Shown here: positions 39,973 to 51,205 of the stretch, piece after piece
Layout of the letters: every line of letters begins with the position of its first letter
Numbering within the stretch: position 1 is the stretch's first letter
Origin: Eutreptiella sp. 'Long Island Sound 2002'
Lineage: Eukaryota; Euglenozoa; Euglenophyceae; Eutreptiales; Eutreptiaceae
Direction: 5' to 3'
DNA length: 64,000 nt
Assembly (NCBI GenBank): GCA_964036045.1
Contig: OZ038392.1
Span: forward strand, 27,849,755 to 27,913,754
Notes under the pieces: model-generated
Database searches by the model: none
Told to the model about the DNA's origin: nothing
The model's input: the letters and a program-made list of their open reading frames with translations, nothing else
Program-made: the position numbers and the translations under genes

Positions 39973-42900
39973 CTGTGTCTCGGGCAGTAGACAGTGCAAC
40001 TCCTGCAACGCACTACCGCACTGCCTGGGAGCGGCGGGCAGTGCAACTCCTGCAATGCACTGTCTCACTGCCCGAAGGCAGTGGACAGTGCAACTCCTGC
40101 AATGCACCGCCTCACTGCCTGGGGGCAGTGGGCGGTGCAACTTCTACAATGCACGGCCTCACTGCCCTGGGGCAGTGGGCAGTGGAACTCCTGCAATCCA
40201 CTGCCTCACTGCCTGGGGGCGGTGGGCAGTGCAACTCCTGCAATCCACTGCCTCACTGCCCGGGGGCAGTGGGCAGTGCAACTCCTGCAATGCACTGCCT
40301 CACTGCCCTGGGGCAGTGGGCAGCGGAACTCCCGCAATGCACCGCCTCACTGCCTGGGGGCAGTGGACGGCGCAACTCCCGCAATGCACCGCCTCACTGC
40401 CTGGGGGCAGTGGACGGCGCAACTCCTGCAATACACTGCCTCACTGCCCTGGGGCAGTGGGCAGTGGGACTCCTGCAATGCACCGCCTCACTGCCTGGGG
40501 GCAGTGGGCAGTGGAACCCCGGCAATGCACGGCCTCACCGCCTTGGGGGCAGTGGGCAGTGCAACTCCTGCAACGCACTGCCTCACTGCCTGGGAGCAGT
40601 GGGCAGTGCAACTCCTGCAATGCACTGCCTCACTGCCTGGGGGTAGGCAGTGCAACTTCTGCAATGCACTGCCTCACTGCCCTGGGGGCAGTGGGCAGTG
40701 CAACTTCGGCAATGCACTGCCTCACTGCCCTGGGGCAGTGGGCAGTGGAACTCCTGCAATGCACTGCCTCACTGCCTGGAGGCAGTGGGCAGTGCAACTC
40801 CTGCAATGCACTGCCTCACTGCCTGGAAGCGGTGGGCAGTGCAACTCCTGCAATGCACTGCCTCGCTGCCTGGGGGTAGGCAGTGCAACTTCTGCAATGC
40901 ACTGCCTCACTGCCCTGGGGCAGTTGGCAGTGGAACTCCTGCAATGCACTGCCTCGCTGCCTGGGGGCAGTGGGCAGTGCAACTTCGGCAATGCACTGCC
41001 TCACTGCCCTGGGGCAGTGGGCAGTGGAACTCCTGCAATGCACTGCCTCACTGCCTGGAGGCAGTGGGCAGTGCAACTCCTGCAATGCAAGTGCAACTCC
41101 TGCAATGCACTGCCTCACTGCCTGGGGGCAGTGAGCAGTGCAGCTTCTGCAATGCACTGCCTCACTGCCCTGGGGCAGTGGGCAGTGGAACTCCTGCAAT
41201 GCACTGCCCCACTGCCTGGGGGCAGTGGGCAGTGCAACTCCTGCAAAACACGGCCGCATTGCCTGGGGGCAGTGGGCAGTGCAACTCCTGCAATGCATTG
41301 CCTCACTGTCCTCGGGCAGTAGGCAGTGGAACTCCTGCAATGCACTGCCTCACTGCCTGGGGGCAGTGGGTAGTGCAACTCCTGCAATGCACTACCTCAC
41401 TGTCTGGGGCAGTGGGCAGTGCAAATCCTGCAATACACTGCCGCACTGCCTGGGGGGCGGTGGGCAGTGCAACTCCTGCAATGCACTGCCTCGCTGCGTG
41501 GGGGCAGTGGGCAGTGCAACTCCTGCAATGCACTGCCTCAGTGTCCTAGAGCAGTGGGCAGTGGAACTCCTGCAATGCACTACCTCACTGCCCTGGGGCA
41601 GTGGGCAGTGGAACTCTTGCAATGCACCGCCTCACTGCCTGGGGGCAGCGGACAGTGCAACCTCTGCAATGCACTGCCTCACTGCCTGGGGGCAGTGGGC
41701 AGTGCAACTCCTGCAATGCACTGCCTCACTGCCTGGGGGCAGCGGACAGTGCAACCTCTGCAATGCACTGCCTCACTGCCCTGGGTCAGTGGGCAGTGCA
41801 ACTCCTGCAATACACTGCCTCACTGCCCTGGGGGCAGTGGGCAGTGCAACTCCTGCCATGCACTGCCTCACTGCCTGGGGGCAGTGGGCAGTGCAACTTC
41901 TACAATGCACTGCCTCACTGCCTGGGGGCAGTGGGCAGTGCAACTCCTGCAATGCACCGCCTCACTGCCTGGGGGCAGTGGGCAGTGCAACTCCTGCAAT
42001 GCACTGCCTCACTGCCCTGGGGGCAGTGGACAGTGCAACTCCTGCAATGCACTGCCTCGCTGCCTGGGCGCAGTGGGCAGTGGAACTCCTGCAATGCACT
42101 GCCTCACTGCCTGGGGGCAGTGGGCAGTGCAACTTCTACAATGCACTGCCTCACTGCCTGGGGGCAGTGGGCAGTGCAACTCCTGCAATGCACCGCCTCA
42201 CTGCCTGGGGGCAGTGGGCAGTGCAACTCCTGCAATGCACTGTCTCACTGCCCTGGGGCAGTGGGCAGTGCAACTCCTGCAATGCACTGCCCCACTGCCT
42301 GGGGGCAGTGGGCAGTGCAACTCCTGCAATGCACTGCCTCACTGCCCTGGGGCAGTGGGCAGCGGAACTCCTGCAATGCACTGCCTCACTGCCTGGGGGC
42401 AGTGGGCAGTGCAACTCCTGCAATGCACTGCCTCACTGCCTGGGGGCAGTGGACAGTGCAACTCCTGCAATGCACGGGCAGTGGGCGGTGCAACTCCAAC
42501 TCCTGCAATGCAATGCCTCACTGCCTGGGGGCAGTGGGCAGTGGAACTCCTGCAATGCACTGCCCCACTGCCTCGGGTCAGCGGGCAGTGCAACTCTTGC
42601 AATGCACTGCCTCACTGCCCTGGGGCAGTGGGCAGTGGAACTCCTGCAATGCACTGCCTCACTGCCTGGGGGCAGTGGGCAGTGGAACTCCTGCAATGCA
42701 CTGCCCCACTGCCTGGGGGCAGTGGACAGTGCAACTCCTGCAATGCACTGCCTCACTGTCCCAGAGCAGTGGGCAGTGGAACTCCTGCAATGCACTACCT
42801 CACTGCCCTGGGGCAGTGGGCAGTGGAACTCTTGCAATGCACTGCCTCACTGCCTGGGGCCAGCGGACAGTGCAACCTCTGCAATGCACTGCCTCACTGC

Positions 42901-43277
42901 CCTGGGTCAGTGGGCAGTGCAACTCCTGCAATACACTGCCGCACTGCCTGGGGGCAGTGGGCAGTGCAACTCCTGCAATGCACTGCCTCACTGCCTGGGG
43001 GCAGTGGGCAGTGCAACTCCAACTCCTGCAATGCACTGCCTCACTGCCTGGGGGCAGTGGGCGGTGCAACTTCTACAATGCACGGCCTCACTGCCTGGGG
43101 GCAGTGGGCAGTGCAACTCCTGCAATGCACTGCCTCACTGCCCTGGGGGCAGTGGGCAGTGGAACTCCTGCAATGCACTGCCTTACTGCCTGGGGGCAGT
43201 GGGCAGTGCAACTCCTGCAATGCACTGCCTCACTGCCCTGGGGCAGTGGGCAGTGCAACTCCTGCAATGCACCGCCT
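39973..43277 (+). repeat. 47 bp minisatellite array, first block (~70 copies)
   Basis: The unit TGCCTCACTGCCTGGGGGCA followed by GTGGGCAGTGCAACTCCTGC and AATGCAC has a 47 bp period (46-48 with variants). Each unit contains a hairpin CACTGCC-TGGG-GGCAGTG. Variant types: GTGGAACTCC versus GTGCAACTCC, GCTTCTGCAAT, TGGACAG, CCCTGGGG. No plus-strand stop occurs in any phase, and since 47 is not divisible by three every frame gives the same 47-residue repeat. The 870- and 986-codon frames here are therefore not evidence of genes. It ends directly in the pentamer array. Confidence 0.95.
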
Positions 43278-43696
43278 GTGGTGTGTGGTGTGGTGTGGTG
43301 TGGTGTGGTGTGGTGTGGTGTGGTGTGGTGTGGTGTGGTGTGGTGTGGTGTGGTGTGGTGTGGTGTGGTGTGGTGTGGTGTGGTGTGGTGTGGTGTGGTG
43401 TGGTGTGGTGTGGTGTGGTGTGGTGTGGTGTGGTGTGGTGTGGTGTGGTGTGGTGTGGTGTGGTGTGGTGTGGTGTGGTGTGGTGTGGTGTGGTGTGGTG
43501 TGGTGTGGTGTGGTGTGGTGTGGTGTGGTGTGGTGTGGTGTGGTGTGGTGTGGTGTGGTGTGGTGTGGTGTGGTGTGGTGTGGTGTGGTGTGGTGTGGTG
43601 TGGTGTGGTGTGGTGTGGGGTGGTGTGGTGTGGTGCGGTGCGGTGCAGTGCGGTGCGGTGTGGTGTGGTGTGGTGTGGTGTGGTGTGGTGTGGTGT
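43278..43696. repeat. (TGTGG)n microsatellite, about 83 units
   Basis: Long, nearly perfect pentamer with a short variant block (GGGGT, GCGGT, GCAGT) at 43616-43660. It abuts GCCGAAGGCGCTGTTACCAA of LINE B copy 2. Confidence 0.97.
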
Positions 43697-45360
43697 GCCG
43701 AAGGCGCTGTTACCAAAAGGCAAAAGGCCGGGATGTCTACCCACGGGTAAAGGTAAACGGGCTGGGCTGTGTGTGTTGTGTGCGCGCCGTGCGTAAGTGT
43801 GTAGGCCTCGGCAGGGGGAGGGGGAGTCGGGGAGACCTGGTGAGTTCGCCTCTGGCGACCGCGCTTATTCCAGGAGCTCCCGCTGCACCCCTTCCCTTTC
43901 TGCTTGCTGGTGCAGGCGCAGCTCCTGCAACGCCCACGCCATCGTGCTGCCCGGGCCCAGGCGGGCCTTCAGCAGTGTGGCACGCGCCGTGGCGTGGGCG
44001 TACCAGATCCGTATGGACTCCTCCACGACGTGGCGGAGGAACTCCGTGCCCAGCGAGTGGGGCCCCGTACACTCCAGGTGGGCTAGCTGCATGGAGGGGG
44101 TCCGCAGGGCTGCCGCCCACTGCTCCAGCACAGTCGGTTCCCACAGCTGGTGACGCATTGGGGCCGCCCGTGGCCCCACCTTCTGGTCGAGCCACGCTGC
44201 GAGGCGCCGGCGGGCTGGCCCCCACTCGTGCGATTGAGCCGAGCAGGGCCACAGGTGGGGCGCCGTCTCGGGCTGTGTCCCGCACAGGAGGCACGTTGTA
44301 TCCAGCACCGTGCCCCGGTGGGAGGAACGGTGGGCTAGGACGGCCATGGTCGGGACGTTGTCCATGCGATGCGCCGTGATGTGGCGCTGCTGGTCGTGGT
44401 CGAACCAGTCCAGGGGGAGGCCCCCCCCGGCATGAAGTTTACCCCCCAGCGGGCCTCGTAGATGGCTTGCGCCGGTATGGAGGCCCGGTCCTGCAACCAG
44501 TCACTCAGCGCCGTCGGGGAGAGCTGGCACTGGTCGCGGAAGGGCACTGGGGGGATAAATGAGTAGGGGCACCTGAGGAGCCACGTGAGGTCTACCTCCG
44601 GCGGCTCCCGCGTCGCTGCGTCCACACGGACGTTGAGGTCCGTGATCCAGTGCGATGGTGTGGTCACCACATTGATAGCAGACCTCGGGGAGAGGCGCTG
44701 CCCCCCCAGGACAGTGGCGTAGAGGTGGTGGATGCCATCTCCGCAGTGCCCTCCTTCCTGGTACGTGCGGAGGGCCCCCACTGCTGCCTCCGAGTCCGGC
44801 ACCAGCCAGTAAACCCCCGGCTGTGTCGCCAGCCGGCGGGCATACGAGAGGAGGGCCATCGCCTCCCCCTCCTGGGAGGTGCCCACTCCCAAGGCCACCT
44901 GGGCCTGGTACTCCCCAGGCCCGCTCTGGACGACCCCGGCCATGGCCATACCCGCCTGCGTGGCCCCTGCATCCACCGCCACGACACTGCCTCGGAGGGT
45001 CGCCAGCGCAGGCAGGTCATGGAACCAGACGCCCGGGCGAGCCTCAGGGGCCAACACTCGCGGGGGGCTGGTCGCCCGGCCGTGTGGCGCCAGGAGGGCC
45101 ATGTCCCCATGGTGCTCCCTGAGGTGGGTGCGCAGGGCCTGGTGAAGCTCCGCCGGCACTGACCCCACCGTATCGAGGGAGTAATAGAGGGGCCCCTTGT
45201 GCGGGTGCCCCGGGCATTTGTGCGCCATGCACTCCGCTGGATATTGGAAGCGCGCCACCGCCGCCGGGGCTATGGCGATCCACGGAAACGGCGGCAGCGT
45301 CGAGGTGATCCGTCCTACAGCTACCATCCTGAGAGTTTTTAGACTGGTGCCAGGTCACCA
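43697..45360 (-). mobile_element. LINE family B, copy 2 (3' 1.66 kb)
   Basis: The best-preserved copy. On the minus strand it contains an RNase H domain, a zinc knuckle, a C-terminal segment, a short 3' UTR and then the (ACACC)n tail. The reverse transcriptase is missing: the 5' end at about 45360 lies directly against another pentamer array (45361-45394) that tails a further copy. It is therefore flanked on both sides by the same pentamer repeat. A frame break coincides with a C8 run at 44421-44428. Confidence 0.85.
43865..45327 (-). pseudogene. LINE B RNase H and zinc-knuckle polyprotein fragment
   Basis: Two minus-strand frames separated at the C8 run near 44425. The first (45327-44430) holds RNase H: SVVAVDAGATQAGMAMAGVV (first Asp), GTSQEGEAMALLSYARRLAT (Glu), YWLVPDSEAAVGALRTYQEG (Asp) and PSHWITDLNVRVDAATREPP (terminal His/Asp), then WLLRCPYSFIPPVPFRDQCQ. 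The second (44400-43865) carries HITAHRMDNVPTMAVLAHRS, the knuckle CLLCGTQPETAPHLWPC (CX2CX8HX3C) and a conserved C-terminal ~110 residues. The order RNase H then knuckle is unusual but consistent across copies 2 and 4. The RT is absent, so the copy cannot be autonomous. Confidence 0.8.
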
Positions 45361-45394
45361 GGTGGTGTGGTGTGGTGTGGTGTGGTGTGGTGTG
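45361..45394. repeat. Short (TGTGG)n array between LINE B copies 2 and 3
   Basis: About seven pentamers joining the CACCAGG of copy 2's 5' edge to TGCCGAAGGCGCTGTTACC of copy 3. Confidence 0.9.
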
Positions 45395-45500
45395 CCGAAG
45401 GCGCTGTTACCAAAGGGCAAAAGGCCGGGATGTCTACCCACGGGTAAAGGTAAACGGGCTGGGCTGTGTGTGTTGTGTGCGCGCTGTGTGTAAGTGTGTT
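45395..45500 (-). mobile_element. LINE family B, copy 3 (3' UTR only)
   Basis: About 105 bp matching the 3' UTR of copies 1 and 2 through GTGTGTGTTGTGTGCGCGCT, then diverging at GTGTTGTGGCATAGCC. A severely 5'-truncated insertion, typical of LINEs. Confidence 0.8.
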
Positions 45501-45700
45501 GTGGCATAGCCGGACCAGTGCACTCTCGCACTTGGCCGACACTGCCTTGCCGACGCCTGCGCGCAGTCACACAGGGTCTCATTTGCCCACTGCACCCTGC
45601 GTGCCGCGCTGCACCACCAGTGCCTTCTGTGTGGTGCCGCTCTGCTTGGTGCTCGGCACCACACTGCACTGTGTGTGCCTTGCTGCACTGTTATTGTGGG
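45501..45700. other. Unique spacer
   Basis: No gene seen. Becomes CACTGC-rich toward the right and grades into the minisatellite. Confidence 0.4.
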
Positions 45701-48700
45701 CAGGGGCCAGTGGGCAGTGTAACGCACTGCCAGGCAGCCTGGGGGCTGTGGGCAGTGGAAATCGTGCTTCGCACTGCCGCATTGCCTGAGGGCAGTGGGG
45801 AGTGGTTCTCCCGCCGCTCACTGCCCCCCTCCCTTGGGGCAGTGGGCCGGGCATCTCCTGCAATACACTGCCGCCCTGCCTGGGCCAGTGGGCAGTGGTA
45901 CTCCTGCGACACATTGCGCCACGGCCTGGGGGCAGTGGGCAGTGGACCTCCTGCAACGCACTGCCTCACTGCCTGGGGCAGTGGGCAGTGCAATTCCTGC
46001 AATGCACTGCCTCACCGCCCGGGGGCAGTGGGCAGTGCAACTCCTGCAATACACTGCCCCACTGCCTTGGGGCAGTGGGCAGTGGACCTTCTGCAATACA
46101 CCGCCCCACTGCCTGGGGGCAGTGGGCAGTGGACTTCCTGCAATACACTGCCTCACTGCCTGGGGGCAGTGGGCAGCGGACCTCCTTCAATGCACTGCTC
46201 CACTGCCTGGGGGCAGTGGGCAGTGGACCTCCTGCAACACACTGCCTCACTGCCTGGGGGCAGTGGGTAGCGGAACTCCTGCAATACACCGCCTCACTGC
46301 CTGGGGGCAGTGGGCAGTGGACCTCCTTCAATGCACTGCTCCACTGCCTGGGGGCAGTGGGCAGTGGACCTCCTTCAATGCACTGCCCCACTGCCTGGGG
46401 ACAGTGGGCAGTGGACCCCCTTCAATGCACTGCTCCACTGCCTGGGGGCAGTGGGCAGCGGAACTCCTGCAATACACCGCCTCACTGCCTGGGGGCAGTG
46501 GGCAGTGGACCTCCTTCAATGCACTGCTCCACTGCCTGGGGGCAGTGGGCAGTGGACCTCCTTCAATGCACTGCCCCACTGCCTGGGGGCAGTGGGCAGT
46601 GGACCTCCTGCAATGCACTGCCTCACCGCCTGGGGGCAGTGGGCAGTGGACCTCCTGCAATACACTGCCTCACTGCCTGGGGGCAGTGGGCAGTGGACCT
46701 CCTTCAATGCACTGCTCCACTGCCTGTGGGCAGTAGGCAGTGGACCTCCTGCAACACACTGCCTCACTGCCTGGGGGCAGTGGGCAGTGGACCTCCTTCA
46801 ATGCACTGCCCCACTGCCTGGGGGCAGTGGGCAGTGGACCTCCTGCAATGCACTGCCTCACTGCCTGGGGGCAGTGGGCAGTGGATCTCCTGCAATGCAC
46901 TGCCTCACTGCCTGGGGGCAGTGGGCAGTGCAACTCCTGCAATGCACCGCCTCACTGCCTGGGGGCAGTGGGCAGTGGAACTCCTGCAACGCACTGCCTC
47001 ACTGCCTGGGGGCAGTGGACAGTGCAACTCCTGCAATGCACCGCCTCACTGCCCTGGGGCAGTGGGCAGTGGAACTCCTGCAATGCACTACCTCACTGCC
47101 TGAGGGCAGTGGGCAGTGGAACTCCTGCAATGCACTGCCCCACCGCCTGGGGGCAGTGGGCAGTGGAACTCCTGCAATGCACCGCCTTACTGCCCTGGGG
47201 GCAGTGGGCAGTGCAACCCCTGCAATGCACTGCCTCACTGCCTGGGGGCAGTGGACAGTGCAACTCCTGCAATGCACCGCCTCACTGCCCTGGGGCAGTG
47301 GGCAGTGGAACTCCTGCAATGCACTGCCTCACTGCCTGGGGGCAGTGGGCAGTGGAACTCCTGCAATGCACTGCCCCACCGCCTGGGGGCAGTGGGCAGT
47401 GCAACTCCTGCAATGCACCGCCTTACTGCCCTGGGGGCAGTGGGCAGTGCAATTCCTGCAATGCACCGCCTCACTGCCTGGGGGCAGTGGGCAGTGAAAC
47501 TCCTGCAATGCACCGCCTCACTGCCTGGGGGCAGTGGGCAGTGCAACTCCTGCAATGCACTGCCTCACCGCCCTGGGGGCAGTGGACAGTGCAACTCCTG
47601 CAATGCACTGCCTCGCTGCCTGGGGGCAGTGGGCAGTGGAACTCCTGCAATGCACCGCCCCACTGCCTGGGGGCAGTGGGCGGTGCAACTCCTGCAATGC
47701 ACTGCCTCACTGCCTGGGGGCAGTGGACAGTGCAACTCCTGCAATGCACCGCCTCACTGCCCTGGGGCAGTGGGCAGTGGAACTCCTGCAATGCACTACC
47801 TCACTGCCTGGGGGCAGTGGGCAGTGGAACTCCTGCAATGCACCGCCTCACTGCCCTGGGGGCAGTGGGCAGTGCAACTCCTGCAATGCACTGCCTCACT
47901 GCCTGGGGGCAGTGGACAGTGCAACTCCTGCAATACACCGCCTCACTGCCCTGGGGCAGTGGGCAGTGGAACTCCTGCAATGCACCGCCTCACTGCCTGG
48001 GGGCAGTGGGCAGTGCAACTCCTGCAATACACCGCCTCACTGCGCTGGGGGCAGTGGGCAGTGCAACTCCTGCAATGCACTGCCTCACTGCCTGGGGGCA
48101 GTGGACAGTGCAACTCCTGCAATACACCGCCTCACTGCCCTGGGGCAGTGGGCAGTGGAACTCCTGCAATGCACCGCCTCACTGCCTGGGGGCAGTGGGC
48201 AGTGCAACTCCTGCAATACACTGCCGCACTGCTTGGGGGCAGTGGGCAGTGGAACTCCTGCAATGCACTACCTCACTGCCTGGGGGCAGTGGGCAGTGCA
48301 ACTCCTGCAATGCACTGCCCCACTGCCTGGGGGCAGTGGGCAGTGGAACTCCTGCAATGCACCGTCTCACTGCCCTGGGGGCAGTGGGCAGCGCAACTCC
48401 TGCAATGCACCGCCTCACTGCCTGGGGGCAGTGGGCAGTGCAACTCCTGCAATACACTGCCCCACTGCTTGGGGGCAGTGGGCAGCGCAACTCCTGCAAT
48501 GCACTGCCGCACTGGCTTGGGGGCAGTGGGCAGTGGACCTCCGGCAATACACTGCCGCACTGCCTGGGGGCAGTGAGCAGTGCAGCTTCTGCATTACTCT
48601 GCCCCACTGCCCGGGGGCAGTGGACAGTGCAACTCCTGCAATGCACTGCCTCACTGCCTGGGGGCAGTGGGCAGCGGAACTCCTGCAATGCACTGCCTCA

Positions 48701-48972
48701 CTGCCTGGGGGCAGTGGGCAGTGGAACTCCTGCAATGCACTGCCCCACTGCCTGGGGGCAGTGGGCAGTGCATCTCCTGCAATGCACTGCCGCACTGCCT
48801 GGGGGCAGTGGGCAGCGCAACTCCTGCAATGCACTGCCTCACTGCCCTGGGGGCAGTGGGCAGTGGACCTCCTGCAATGCACTGCCCCACTGCCTGGGGG
48901 CAGTGGGCAGTGGACCTCCTGCAATCCACTGCCTCACTGCCTGGGGCAGCGGGCAGTGCAATTCCCGCAATG
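45701..48972 (+). repeat. 47 bp minisatellite array, second block (~69 copies)
   Basis: The same unit family as 39973-43277. The left part (45.7-46.9 kb) is enriched for GTGGACCTCCTTCAATGCAC variants, the right part for GTGCAACTCCTGCAATGCAC, so subtypes have spread locally. The leftmost units are the most diverged. All plus-strand frames are open (up to 881 codons) for the same arithmetic reason as in the first block. Confidence 0.95.
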
Positions 48973-49835
48973 GGTGGTCGGAGTGTAGTGCCGGGCCTGT
49001 GGGGATGTACTACTGGGCGCACCGGCCTGGGGGGATGGGGAGTCCAACCCAGGGGGTGGTCGGGGCATCCTTCAGGGCCTATGGGGGGCCATCATCTTCG
49101 GAGAACCGGGCGCGCCGGCCCTGGGGGGGACGGGGAGTCCAGCCCAGGGGGTGGTCGGAGCCTCCTGCAGGGCCCATGGGGAGGCGTCATCTGCTAATAA
49201 CCGGGCACACCGGCCTGGGGGGGACGGGGAGCCCAGCCCAGGGGGTGGTCGGAACCTCCTGCAAGGCCAATGGGGGGCCATCTTCTTTAGGGAACCGGGC
49301 GCACCGGCCCTGGGGGGGACGGGGAGTCCTGCCCAGGGGGTGTTCGGAGTCTCCTGCCAGGCCAATGGGGGGCCATCTTCTTTAAGGAACCGGGCGCACC
49401 GGCCCGGGGGGGACGGGGAGTCCTGCCCAGGGGGTGTTCGGAGTCCGCTGCCAGGCCAATGGGGGGCCATCTTCTTCAGGGAACCGGGCGCACCGGCCCG
49501 GGGGGGACGGGGAGTCCTGCCCAGGGGGTGTTCGGAGTCTCCTGCCAGGCCAATGGGGGGCCATCTTCTTTAAGGAACCGGGCGCACCGGCCCGGGGGGG
49601 ACGGGGAGTCCTGCCCAGGGGGTGTTCGGAGTCCGCTGCCAGGCCAATGGGGGGCCATCTTCTTCAGGGAACCGGGCGCACCGGCCCGGGGGGGACAGGG
49701 AGTCCTGCCCAGGGGGTGTTCGGAGTCTCCTGCCAGGCCAAGGGGGGGCCATCTTCTTTAGGGAACCGGGCGCACCGGCCTGGGGGGGACGGGGAGCCCA
49801 GCCCAGGGGGTGTTCGGAGTCTCCCAGCAGCAGCA
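48973..49835 (+). repeat. 94 bp minisatellite with 188 bp dimeric units, about nine copies
   Basis: Monomers are phased at 94 bp on GGGGGGCCATCTTCTT (49371, 49465, 49559, 49653 for the GGCCAT core). From 49340 to about 49715 two monomer types alternate (TCTCCTGCC with TTTAAGGAACC; TCCGCTGCC with TTCAGGGAACC), giving a 188 bp dimer repeated twice with one difference. Outer copies are more diverged. The first copies begin straight after the last 47 bp unit. Confidence 0.92.
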
Positions 49836-51205
49836 GGCAAGTAAGCAGGCAGTACCGGGGGTCATAACCCCGGGGTAACAGTATCTGGGACTCAACGTGA
49901 GTCCTCTTAACCAGGAACAACCCCAAACACCGCCGGGGCTTAACTCCCGAACGTAACGGTGTTTGGGGCCCCCGTGGGCCTTATGAGCCGACGGAGTGTA
50001 CTGAGGCGTGGCTACCAGCTGGACTGTGGCCTGCCATACCCATTTCTGGGCTCGCCTCAGTACGGCCGGTCGAGTCCGGCTCTGGGGGTTGCGCACTAAA
50101 CTGGCCCCGGGGGGGGGCCATTTACCCTGTTAAGCATTAGTTACGGCAGTAGGCACTATTCATTACGTTAGGGAATTACTCAGCGCTGTTGTTTACCCCG
50201 CAGACATGCCCCTTCCAGTGGTGCGCTCACCTTTGGGGCTGCCTTTGGGGGATCGGGGGCTGTTACCCCTCCCGGACGCCCTCCCTGGTGTTGGCGCCGG
50301 GGTGGTGGCCGGGGGGCCTTATACCGTACCTAAAGGATGTCGGATACCGATACCAGGGTGTCCAACCGGACGGGGACAGGGGCGGCGTCTCCGGGCTTAG
50401 TCATCTGGCCCACATTCGACTGACCCACTGGACTGCTCCACTCCAGTCCTCAGGCCAGCTTTATATCCCTCCTCGTACCCTCGCACATGTTACAGGGCGG
50501 GGGGTCGTTGTCGGGGCCCCCCGCGCATGTCCGCGCCACCGGCCATCCCCTCCTCCCAGGCACCGCGCCTCTGCTAGGGCGGGGGCCCCTCACATGCACC
50601 CTTCAGGGCCCTTTCCACCTGCACACCTGGACGCTTGCCATGAAGACCCCGTATTGGAGGCTCCTCGTCGGCGCGCCCGGGTCCAGATTGTTCACGCGGC
50701 CGGCCGCCGATGCGGGGCCCTGGAGGCGCGCCGCACAGGCGCTGCCAGCCTGCGAGAGGGGCAAGGGCAGGAGAAGGGGGTGGGGGGAGGGGCAGTGGGC
50801 AGGGGAGGCGGCACGGAGTGGCTGCGGGAGGTAGTGCATGGGGGGCACCGAGAGCTGCATGGGGGTGTGTGGGACGGAGTTGGGGCAGAGGGCCCTGTGG
50901 GTGGGGCAAAGGCGCGGGGGGGGCGCATGTCCGGGCTCCTGCGTGGGCTGGCGCGTGGGCGGGCGCGTAGGGGAAGAGAGGAGGGGGAGGCTTGGTCAGC
51001 CGTCCTCTACGGAGGGTCGCTGACCGTTCCCAGGGCCAGGGCGGCCGGTACTAGGGGCCGCGGGGTCCCTGGGGATGGTGCTTGGCACTGGGACGTGCGC
51101 GCACCCGACACTGTTAGTACACCGCCTATTGGCAGTGCCCGGGCCCTGTCGTCGGGGGCTTCGCACCCGGCACCCAGCCCGTGAGTAGAGCTGGGGAGTA
51201 CTCAG
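49836..51205 (+). other. GC-rich region with a 331-codon plus-strand frame of doubtful status
   Basis: A frame at 50189-51184 is open without an ATG context I trust and reads as glycine/arginine/alanine-rich after residue 170 (GRGGGTEWLREVVHGGHREL), as expected from GC bias. The first 60 codons (PFQWCAHLWGCLWGIGGCYP) have no known motif. On the left, GGGGTCATAACCCCGGGGTAAC at 49859-49880 contains a GGGGT..ACCCC hairpin. I do not call a gene. LINE-derived sequence is possible. Confidence 0.35.

Noticed and set aside
39192-43750. His/Thr/Pro or Val/Trp/Cys/Gly repeat proteins in the pentamer arrays
   Set aside because: Direct translation of (TGTGG)n; no start context or non-repeat domain.
41138-44379. 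870- and 986-codon open frames with a repeating 47-residue motif
   Set aside because: They are stop-free readings of the 47 bp minisatellite and the pentamer array; all phases are equally open and the frame ends in antisense LINE B sequence.
50189-51184. 331-codon plus-strand gene
   Set aside because: Composition follows GC bias, no motif, and the frame is one of several open ones; noted as doubtful only.
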